A stretch of 64,000 bases of DNA. It comes from Macrosoma leucophasiata. Lineage: Eukaryota; Arthropoda; Insecta; Lepidoptera; Hedylidae. Position 1 is the first letter of the stretch. Every line of letters starts with the position of its first letter. Positions 12,101-24,100 of the stretch are shown here, one piece after another. The position numbers were made by a program, and so were the translations under genes. Below the pieces are notes generated by a model, which saw only the letters and a list, made by a program, of their open reading frames with translations, searched no databases and was not told the origin of the DNA. Where the stretch lies: assembly GCA_036365455.1 (NCBI GenBank), contig JAWQUS010000008.1, positions 25,279,501 to 25,343,500 on the forward strand, read 5' to 3'.

Positions 12101-15100
12101 AATATCACTAAGATAAAACTAAATGTCATAAACTAATGTAAAAAGTATATCAGTAGAATGTCTCTTTTCCCCTTTACAAACTGATAACAAAGAGTAAAAA
12201 GAAAAGAAAAAGAGTCATTCTTTGTCATTCCATAGTCATCACCACCACCTGATGGTGGTGGTGGTGACTATGGCCACCACCACTGTCATCACTACCACCT
12301 CCACCACCGCCACCACTACAATCGCCACCAACGCCATCACCAAACACCTACGCCACCAATGCCACCAATGACACAAACGTTACCAAAACCACCACCACCA
12401 CAACGAATGCCACCAACGCCACCAATGCCTCCATCGCAACTAAAAACTATCGCCAGCACCACTAACGCCACCAACACCACCACCACCACCACCAGCGTCA
12501 CCAACAACACCTATACCACCAGCACCACTAACGCCACCAACACCACCACCACCACCACCAGCGTCACCAACAACACCTATACCACCAACACCACTAACGC
12601 CACCACCACCATCATCATCACAATTACATGACGTCCATCCGTCTCCGCTGGACAAAGCCTTTCCGAAGATGCTTCTAAAAGTGTTGTGCGCCATAAGGAA
12701 AGAATACGCCATAAACCGCGCTCGGCATGCTGTATGGTGATCATAGCGGCGAATGTTTTATGCCGGGACGCTGCTATGCGGTATGCTTAATGTTACTAAC
12801 AGATAAAAACCGGCCAAATGCGAATCAAACTCGTGCACGAAGGGTTCCGTACAAAAAATGCCCTAAAAATTACGTTTGATGACCTATGATGATAGACCTA
12901 AAAATTCTGTAAACATTTTAAGCGTCTTCTTGCTACCGTTATAGATATCAAGCAAAAAATATACGAAAAAAAAACGTTTATTGTTGTACCTATGCCCCCT
13001 TGGACCCCTTTATATTTTCATTTTCTTATTTTTAGTATTTAATTTTGTCGTTATAGCGGTAACAAAAATACATAATTTGTGAAAATTTTAACTTTCTAGC
13101 TATCACTGTTTATGAGATACAGCCTGGTGACAGACAGACGGATGGACGGACAGACAGGTAGTCAGCGGAGGATTAGTAATAAGGTCTATTTTTACCCTTT
13201 ACTTTTTTAACCCTAAAAAAGATAGAAGATAGATACAGAATAGTTTAAAAATATTTGATATGATTCCTTAAACTGTCGTAACTTTTTTATTTCTGAAACG
13301 ATTGACATGAAACGCACACTCAATGGTAAGTGAAACTTACCACAATATGTTTATGAAAAATGCAAATCGGATAAGTCATTATTGAAATTAGCGTGCTTTG
13401 TGCACACAGACAAACATACATTTTTTCGGGATATAAAGTGCCCAGTGTTGTGCGCCAAACGTTAAAGTATAATTATACCAAGTTTCATCGTAATCTGACC
13501 TGTAGATTTTGTGTGATGCTTGAACAAACAGACAGACAGACAGACAAACAGACAAAATTTTTTCTAATCACATATTTGTGTTCAGTATCGATGTAGTAAC
13601 ATCCCCTGGTATTTATTTTTTCAATATTTTCAATGTACAGAATTTACACTTCTACAGTTTTATTATAAGTATAGATAAGTCTGCCTTAGACTACTCGTAT
13701 AATCTAAGAAGTCTGCCATAAGAGATGGAGGTAAATACTCTGCTGTTAAAAACCACCGTCATTAATTTAAAATCACAGAATGTGTAACATCGTGTACCTA
13801 ATATCTATCCATACACAAATAAAAAGTAAAAAAATAAATACCGATGGCTCCTATATTTACCTATTCATTTTTTCAACATCTTATTATTCTCACCATTTAC
13901 AAACTGTATTATAAATTTTCAAAATAGCGACAAAAGTAAATAAAATTAAATAGTACGAGTATGATAATCAAACTAACATCATCATAATTACGTTAACAAT
14001 CGAAGCTCCTGTGGCTTAATTTGTGGCATAACTAATTTTACTCTCGTTACATGTAATAGGTATAAGTGTAAGAAACCAAAGTAATTAGGCACATGATATA
14101 ATAACTTGTTTAAAATGTTGCGCAAGAGTTTTTTCCTACACGGCCATGTCGCCTTACATTAACATTGAAAAACAACTGCCCACTGTCCCTAAGCAAACAT
14201 TACGAAATGTATCGTAAAGTGAATACGGTGGTTATTTCAATAAAATTATAGTTAGTTGCTCTGTCTCGTATCCGTCTCAATGAACGAGGGAGATAGAACA
14301 ATGTTCAAAACTGGTCCAACTGCTCCGATATGTTAATGCGCTGAGGCCATCAGTTTAATGACAGTTTCCAAATTTTTACTACTCCAAATACTTGACTTGA
14401 AAATTGAAAACACTTGAAAATTGTCGAAAATAATTTAAAATCAGCTGCTGTATTGATTTGCGGAATGTCCCCTTTAATTATTTTCAAGTTTATTTAATTC
14501 ACTAGTTTAGTATCGAATGCGATGAAAACTTATTGAATAGGTACCTAGTGTTAATTAAAATTAATGCATTCTTAAACCAATTGTAAATGAGGTAGGTAGG
14601 TATAAGAATTTATTGATATAAATCAATTCGTCAAAATGTGTGAGGCAGAGACAAGAAAGTTGTCGTTAGTTGCGTTTGTTGTTGAAAACTTGAGATTATC
14701 TAAACCAGTATCAAGCCTTGAAGATTGTTTTTTTTTTTAATTAATCAGCTAGCTGTTGGCATGGAATACTTAAGAATATCTATAATGTATTTGATTTGAA
14801 ATGTCGGCACCTATCATTCCACCTCTCTAAAAGGTGCAATGATAAGCTCAGACTTAATTATAGAAAAATATGTATTTTTAACATATCTAGTGGGGTTCGT
14901 GACACCCGGTGCGGATATTGTAATAATTGAAATGTCACCCCAATTTTAACTTAGAACTTTTGTTGATAACGCTCTTTGAAGTCGGAGCTAGCCGATTGTT
15001 TCTTACACAGGCTCGTTTTGCAATTGTTGAGGACTGTAACTACTTAATTCTATACTAAAGTAATTTTCAAAAATGCGTTGGTGTTAAGCTAATCACATAC

Positions 15101-18100
15101 GCACTCGTACTTCACAATAATATCCTAGGTTAATGCTCTACGTCCTACACGTGGAGGATCGAGAAACTTGTCTGTCGTTACCCAAAAAAATTACAAAAAA
15201 TCTGTTATCGTTGCTAACATGATATTTACACTCAAGAATATATTCATGACTATGTACGTAGGTTATTATTTATCTGGATGCATTAAGTCGATAAGGTTCT
15301 CTTCTCATTTTATACCTATATTTCATGTTACAGAGTTCATACTGGAACTGTCAGCATTTACCAGCGGCATTATATTCGTAACGTTATTATATTCATACTA
15401 CATACACTCTACACTCTCTGCCTACCCCGTTAGGGACCTGGCGTGAAGATACATACATACATACATTATATTCATATCATTTTGACGACCTGGTTAGTCC
15501 AGCGGTGTGAGACGATCCTATGATTCGAAGGATCGCGGGTTCGACCCCCCGATCGAGACAAATATTTGTATGGCCTGCATGTATTTGTTTCGGGTCTGAG
15601 TGTTTGTTGTGTGTGTACCACGGCACCCACGACACAGGTTTATACCTAGTGTTGGGCTGTGAGTGTAAGCGTATTTATTTATAAAGGGCAAGAAGTAATA
15701 AAATGATAAATATAGCAAGGTGTGTGGCTTGGTACAGTGACACCCGAGCCGTGGCCTTGGACGGGATCAGCCTCACGTGACGAACCTTCACCATCTGCAC
15801 CCCGCTCTATTCCTCCGCTATCTCGCTTTACCATCACTTTTACAAGACAAGCCTTAAAATAACGATTATAGTTTTTTTTTTTAAAGTATAAGCCTATATT
15901 GCACTCTGTCTATTACGAGTTTGGATACTGCAGAGCAATAGGCGTTTAGGCGTGTCAACAGAATAGACTTATTGGATAGATCCATATCTATCTCAACTCA
16001 ACCGATTTATAGTTATTTTTCTGTTTTGTTACCTTTTAAAAATATATTTTTTGTTTATGTAGGTAGTTAATAATCCCATTGCCACTAAGCCGGGATCTGA
16101 CAAACCTGATAATACGAGTATCTACTATCGAGGGGAAATCCACTGACATTTTGCAATATATTATGTTAAATATTTTAGTTCTTAAAAAAAGAAAGAAAAA
16201 ACGAAAATACATATATACTATAATTTGAAGTTTTTGGATTGACGTGGACGAGTAAGATGTTTCTCGTTTTTTGTAATAATTTTTTAAATAAACTCGAGGG
16301 CGTAGGCACAACAGCATTACCTAACCTACCTGCCGCCAAATGGTAGTATGCAGCATTATCGTGTTCCGGTTAGAGAGTAATGTATATTATTATACCCGAA
16401 ATAACTATCACAGAAACATAACAAATAAGGTCTTAGGAAAGGCATGGCATCTGCATTATGACCTTCTTCAAATGTTTTTTGTACAAATCATTGTATGAAA
16501 CTTGCCATTCTTTCAAAGCATTGCGTAGGTAACCATTCCCTAGTAAATTTTGGATGGATGGATTACAATAACATTTATAAAATAAGAGGTGCGATCAAAA
16601 TTACATAGAAATACAAATGTAGCAATAAGAAGAATAAGTATGCCAAAAAGTAGGGCGAGTGAAAGAGACGAAAAACTGAGCTATAAAACCAGTTTCAATA
16701 CAATATTATTACTTCCGCCGAATCGTTGTCTCTGAGATATCGATTAGTCTATGTAGATCAGGGGATTAAGCTTACTTAAAATACTATATAATACCTAATA
16801 TTGTAATGTATGTAGCTAATGTATTCTAGTATCGTGATTTTATATTCGTATCGTAATACTTATTTATAGATCATTTTGCATTTCTTATATAAAATAGCTT
16901 AGTAAAATGTCTAGTCATAAGATGTAGCAAAGCTAATTATTTTTGAGGTTTTCCCATCCTATGTCAGAATACCATGACAAAGCCTAGATTGAAAGGGACC
17001 ATTACATGTCCAGCCCATAAAAAATTAAAGTAGTAAGTTCGAAAAGAAAAGTTTTTGGTCATGTAATTTCAATCACAGAAGCAAATCAACTTAGGCCACA
17101 GGTGCTCATGTTGAATGCTCTGATTTAATGCATTATTACTAAAAAGCTATGCGTGCAGCACTGGGTCCCAGATGAAGCGTCGAGTTGATATCTTCTAATC
17201 GACGTGAAGCTGATCTGAGCACCCTTTTAGACCAGCCATGAGGCATATGTACCACCTTTAGTTATTTATCACAATGTCTTTTTTATGTTGGTAATGATGA
17301 TAGCAAACAAACATGCAATTGTTAAGGATGGTTAATACTTCAACCTAGACTTCTAAAGCGAATTTTATAATGCAGACGTGTTGCTACTCCTGAAGCCAAA
17401 GTTGAATTGCCTTGCTTGCTTTGATAGTAATAAGTTACGTTGATGAACATTATTCGCGGGTAGCTGGACTAAATTGGCAAACGTAACTTCACGCCTGTAA
17501 TCCCCGAAGGGGTAGGCAGAGGTAAATGCATGCATTCAAGCATATATACATGCAAACACCCACGATTTAGGGTTACGTTTAGGTGGCGAGCCTGTTGCCA
17601 AACTCCGAGGTACTGGGAAACTTCTAGAAAATGGAATAATCCCAATAGAACCAGAGGTAAAGGATTTTAAACCGTTATATCTGATTGCCTCCGACCCGGG
17701 AATCGAACCCAGGTAGTGTAGTGGTGCGCCATCACTGGCCTACTGAGGCAGTTAAATTGAAAGATGGCAGGAATATATTTAACTTTTAAAACATTCGCGT
17801 TTCACATTTATTACACACATTTTAAAACCGGGTCGTGTCGCGATACTATTTTCGATAAAAATATATACTTTTTTACCTTTATACCGACGTTTCGGCTCCG
17901 TTGCACGAGCCGTGGTCGCGGATACAATATATCGAAAATAGTATCGCGTAACGACCCGGTTTTAAAATGTGTGTGAGGAATATATTTGTCACACTGACCG
18001 ATATGTACTAAAGGACTAGCACAGTCTAAAGAACGTATCAATTAGTCCTACAGAGGACACTCCCCTTGGTATCGCAGTACCGATGACGTGGAAAACGTCT

Positions 18101-21100
18101 CACGTCAACTCAATTTAAAAATGCAACTTTGCTGTTTTATCTGACGGTTTTCTTTAAATTAATCTCATTGGTTTGTCATGTGTAATTTTTTCTTTTTTTT
18201 ATTCCAGGATGGCTGGGAGTCCCTCTGGTAATCCTGTTCTGCCTTGTGGCAGCGTTCAGCGGCAAGCGACTTGGCGACTGTTGGTCTATAATTGAGTCTC
18301 GTGATCCCCAGATGAGGACTAGGAAAAGGAACCCATATTCTATTATTGCTGATCAGACCCTGGGACGCACATGGAGGTGAATTTATCACTTATCTCTGCA
18401 TTGTTGTTTTACTTTAAATATTACGCTTTTTTTGTTGAGCATGGCTTCAACTAAAGATAAACAGCGTTTGAAGTAAATTTTCAGTTGACGATAACTTCTT
18501 TTTCCTTTAACCGATTTTGACGAAACAACGCAGTTGTGACAACGCGCCTAATTATATGTAATCCATCTGTGAAAACCGCGTTCAAATCCGTAGAGTAGTT
18601 TCGAATTTATATCGTACCAGACAAACTGACAGACAAAAATTCTAATAAATGTTTTTTTTTGTGTCTGTTACTCTTTAATCACCCCTTATCAGTTTTTTGA
18701 TATGGCACAAAAATATTGAATGTACAGACACTCGATTCTTATTATTGTGTTGATTGTCGTCAGCGCGGTGGTGTCGATGGCGATCGTAGTGACCCAGTTC
18801 GGCGTGGCGGTGGTGTACTTACTGCTGGCGGCCCAGATAGTGGAGCAGGTGTTCCTGTCGCTGGTGCCCACCGTCACCATCTGCCTGTGGTACCTCATCG
18901 TGGCCGGCGCTATGACGCCGCTCATGCTCTTCGGCACGCCCAAAGATTTCTCGTGAGTATCACACCTTCTGTTGACAAGATTATTATTTGTATACATTTA
19001 CACTGTAGCTAGCTCGTAACCTGACCCCGGACACTCGGCTAAAATTCCATACAAACGCTTATTCTGGTTACCTATTACACAGACATCAATCAGTACACGC
19101 GCACACAGAGAATTAACACGTAGGGTTATGACCTAAAACAATCGTGAAATAGGTCGTCGCACTGACGACAAGACGAAATTAACAAAAAATAGCTCGCCCA
19201 CAACCTCACTGTTGAAGATTATTCAACTGCCTCTCGATGGGAGGTGATGGGTGAGGCGGGGAAATCGGGCGGGCAGTCGAAGTGTCCATTCTATACGTAG
19301 TACTATTACATATTCTCTGACCTGACGATATCTCCTCTTGCAGTTTCCTCGGCGTGGTGGCGTTCTTCTCGACGGTGATCGCGTGCATCCTGTACTTCAT
19401 ACAGATGATGAATGACATCAGGCCGTTCGTGTTCCGCTGGGGCATCCGAGGCTTCCAGGTGAAAATAATAATGTCCTCCACACGAAGTGGAGCACAATCC
19501 TTCCGCTAGTGTAGTCAGTCAACCGAACAATGGCGGTCAAACCATTCCAATGAGGCGGTAGTAAGTGCAATAACGCAGCGTCTTGCGATAACTACCGCTA
19601 CTGCAATTGGCAATCCGCATGCCAGGCGTGGCGATAATGGCATATCCCCCCTTTTGGGGAGGCTTTGGTCCAGCAGTAAACATTATCCGGCTGATATGAT
19701 GATGATAGTCCCATTGTAGAAGTTCAAGGGTCCGTACCCCTATCACCACCGGATTTCCTAATCTGATGTCAAATGGTAGTGTTCAACACTATCGTGTTTA
19801 CATTAAATGGTAATGTACGGCCCCGTGATAACTAACACAGAGACATAATAACTTAGGTCTCAGGGGTGGCAACGCATCTGCATTTTGAAAATAGGTTTTT
19901 GTCTTTGTATCTATAACGTGACCATTTTTATCGTCACTCAAAACGGGACATTCTCAAATTAATATTCAAGGAACCAGGGGCTTAGGTACGAGTACTATGA
20001 ACGCCTAGCTATATCGCCCGTCTTCAAATATCTTAAGTAATTACGCTATGGATTGCTTTTGAGATTGTTATAAATGAAAACGAATGAATGAAGAGCGCAT
20101 GCCCCGGCGGCTGGTGTAGATCAGAAGCAGGGTAGCAAGGTAGTGTAAAGGGGAAATGAGACATTCTACTGATATACTTTTTACATTAGTTATTAGTGAT
20201 ATTCTTGACTTTACATATCTTGTTTGACATGTATATCAATTGTTGTTCACTTTAATTTATTTTGTTTGTTTTTTGACGTGTCATAAGAGGTGCCTGTCAC
20301 CCTAAATGAATAAATGAGTTTCTGATTCTGATTCTCAAGCGATCTACTCGGTTAAGAACTACGGGCGCGGTCAGGTAGTGTGATGGGTGACCGCTAGTGG
20401 CAAATTAAATGCGCGTTTCCGTGCTTCGGAGGGCACGTTAAGCCGTCGGTCCCGGTTGCATTGGAGCAGCGTGGTGGAGTAAGCTCCAGGCCTCCCCCCC
20501 CCCCCAAAAAAAAAGCGAAGAGACTCGTGCCCAGCAGTGGGACGGATAATGGGTTGCCATTATTATTATTATTATATATAAATGAAAAAAATATTAAAAT
20601 ATCGGGTTTACGTTTATTCAGTCGGGTTCGCTTTACCTACTGATTTACTATACATTTTTGCTGAGATGACCGATAACGGGACATTTACGCTACCCAAAAC
20701 CTTTTCCTGAGACACCGGGAGGGGCGGCATGAAAGCGGGGCTGTCCCGTTCCAAACGTGACGTATGGTCACGTTAGGTATCTATAGACTGCAGTCATCAC
20801 GTGACATCCATGTGACGGCATGCTTCGTCATATAAAGGAAATAGATTACTCACCCATTACTTTTGTACTTGCAGGATTTCTTCCTGTCCATCGGCACTAT
20901 AATGTTCGCTTTCGGAGGTGCCTCCACTTTCCCCACCATACAGAACGACATGGCTGACAAGACCAAGTTCAGTAACAGCTTGCACTGGAGCTTCCTTGGT
21001 GAGTAGTTTTATTTTTTTAAAGAAATAAACTTTTGGCGCAATTATTTATGTGGATATCTAAGTGGTAAAATTTTAGTGGTTGTTTAGTCGTAGGAAAAAG

Positions 21101-24100
21101 ATTTAGTCTTAGTTGTATAGTCGATATAAAATATTACTTTATTAGTTGTGCCATATCACAAAGCACGTGAGTTTATGTAGCTCAGAACATTTCTAAATAT
21201 TCAATTTTTCTTCACTTGTCTGTAGCGCAGGCGCAGTTATTCATAATGCGTTACATACGTTTAGTGAATAAGTTATTAATCTATATAAGTACTTATAATA
21301 AAACTGTAGAAGTGTAAATTCTGTACATTAAAAATATTGAAAAATATATACCAGGGGATGTTACTAGATCGATACCGAACCCAAATATGTGATTAGAACA
21401 TTTTTTGTCTGTCTGCCTGTCTGTTTGTTCAAGCATGACAGAAAAACTACCGGTCCGATTACAATGAAACTTAGTATGATAATATTTTAACTTTTGGCGC
21501 ACAACACTGGGTACTTTTTATCCCGGAAAAATGTCTGTTTGTCTGTGTGTTTGTGCACGTTAATATCAGAAACGGCTTATTCGATTTGCGGTTTTTGCTT
21601 TTATATATTGTGGTAAGTTTCACTTAACATTTAGTGTTTGTTTCATGTGAATCGGTTCAGAAATAAAAAAGTTATGTCAATTTAAAGAATCGTATCGAAT
21701 ATTCTTAAGCTATTCTGTATCTTAGTTATATCTTTTAGGGGGCTTCGCACCTAAAAGGTAAAAACGGACCCTACGGATTACTAACCCTCCGCTGTCTGTC
21801 TGTTTGTCCGTCCGTCCGTCTGTCTGTCACCAGCCTGTATCTCATAAATAGTGATAGCTAGATAGCATTTTAACAAATTATGTATTTCTGATACCGCTAT
21901 AAAGACAAAATTAATCAATACATACATACATACCTACATACAAATAAGTAGAATTGGAGTGTATCCGACTTTGACGGGACTTCCACGGGTAGGTAGCTGA
22001 TGTAATAAAGAGTAACTTAGGCTACTTTTATACTAGCTTCGCCCACGACTTCGTCCCAGTTGTCGCCGTACTGAACAATCATAAATTCTCACGCGGACGA
22101 AGTCGCGGGGACAGTTAGTTGTTTAATAAATCACATAATTGCCTATTACAACATTTGAAAATTCCCAATAGCTTACATATGGGACCGACGTCTCAATCGT
22201 CCAGGTAAGAGTTTATAGTCCAATATAGTTGTTAAATGGAATATTTAGAACAATTAATAATCGTGAATGATGCATGGGCTGCCCTTCGATATAAATAATC
22301 GTGAATGATGCATGGACTGCCCTTCAATATAAATAAAAAATATGAAAAACGATTATCTCTTATAATTTTTATTTGTATAGAGTCTGTTATTGTTCGTTCG
22401 AAATGTATTTAGTAGCTTGTGGCATGTATGTATTTGGCATGTAATTTCATAATAACAGTTTGCCATTTATTTACTAACACAACATATTTTTCGTATTTAT
22501 ACTATTTTCGATGTATACTGTAGCTGTAAACTATAAATATCTACATAAAACTCAGACATTTTGATGTAGGCGTGCTGCCATCCCCTGAAGCTTCTCTGAT
22601 ATCGGATATTACCGACTGGAACCACTGGCTAATAGATTTGATCACAAAGCATCACTGGTGTTTTGTATTATACGTTTGTAGAGTTATTTCATATTTTATG
22701 AAGTTATGTATACTTTTTTTTGCGCGATTTTAAAAAATTATGAGAGTATCACGCGCAAGCCTACAGATAAAAGTGACAGTCTGAAGTTAGTTGCCATAGA
22801 GACAAATGTAACAGCCTGAACTTACTTGCAAAACTTTTTTTGTCGTTTTGTTTAATTTCTGTTATTTTGGATTGTAAAGCCACACCGCGGACACTCCGCC
22901 AAAATTCCATACAAACGCTTAATTTGTTTTCCATTACACAGGCATCAATCAGTGACGTGTATTTACACGTGCGCCTGTGTGCGTAGCACGTAGATAATAC
23001 CAAACGTCGCCCACAAGAGGGGAGTGGAGGGACGTCGAAGTGTCCATTCTACACGTAGCATTATTACATATTCTTTGGTAACGCTAAAGAAATATAACTT
23101 CTAACGTGCGTACATAAGTACAGACATTGTTTTTTTACGTTATCTTGAACGCAATTTTTTTAAAGATTTTACTTATACCACCCGTGAATTGCGCACATAT
23201 TTTAACCGACTTCAAAAAGGAGGAGGTTTTCAATTCGCCTGTATGTTACGCGATTTCTCCGTTCTGCGTTTGTTTGCGGATTTGCAAAATTATTTTTTGA
23301 TTTGAAAGCTTATACTTCCGCAGTGCTCCCATTACCACGACGACAGCATGTGATGTTGGAATCCTAGGGAAATCGAGAGAAACCATTCTCTCCTTCACAT
23401 TTATTGCATTAGCGACATCTATTGCCAACAACAGGCAACCGATGAAAGAAACTTTCCAGTTTATCAAATATCGAATAGAGGTCGCTTTTTAACCGACTTC
23501 AAAAAGGTGGAGGTTTTCAATTCGCCTGTATGTTTTTTTATTTATTCAACTTTTTTATATCCAGCTATCCTTGCACTATACCTGCCGATCGCGATCGGCG
23601 GGTACGCGGTGTACGGGGACGCGGTGGCGCCGAACGTGTCGGCGTCGCTAGCCGCCACGCCGCTCACGCTGGTCGGCAACCTGTTCATGGCGCTGCACCT
23701 CGTCTCCGCCTTCATCATCCTCATCAACCCCGTCTGCCAGGAGATGGAGGAACTCTATGATATACCTAGAGGTGGGTGCTGTGCTGTCTGTGGCGTTAGT
23801 TCGCTAAATGGAACTTCGATACTTGTTTGATGAATGATGAAAAAAAGATCAATGAAGGGTTCCGTACTATTATCAATAAAACCGGCGAAATATCACGTAC
23901 AACTATTTAGAAAAAGTTGAGCTGAAAATTTCAGATTTGAGGCGTGTGCACACACCCTAAATCTGAAATTTTCAGCGCTGCCATTTCGGAAAAAATGGCA
24001 GCGTTTGTCTGCTCCTCTAATTGGCATGCAAACTAAATTTTTTTTTTTTTTTTTTTAATTATTTGATAAATAAATGTTATTTGTCTTTGAAACACTACAA

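Larger units (their letters stand above)
3114..18207 (+). other. 15-kb transporter intron 1, mostly mobile-element debris
   Basis: No coding exon was found between these splice sites. The intron carries MITEs (3687-3825, 5512-7689, 11086-11228, 17813-17975), the TATCGATA foldback (8958-10113), RTE-like tails (4560-4757, 11540-11795, 12790-13680), SINEs (5280-5358, 15485-15690, 17632-17755) and an ACC-rich minisatellite (12240-12627). The stretches 7690-8957, 10114-11085, 13681-15484 and 16464-17631 are AT-rich with nothing I can name, apart from a partial MITE end near 10757-10800 and the 'cctggcgtgaagatacatac' repeat end at about 15410-15470 (also at 58990-59037). Confidence 0.75.

Noticed and set aside
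12359..12712. Thr/Asn-rich (plus) and Gly-rich (minus) open frames
   Set aside because: Products of the ACC minisatellite; both strands are open simply because the repeat lacks stop codons.
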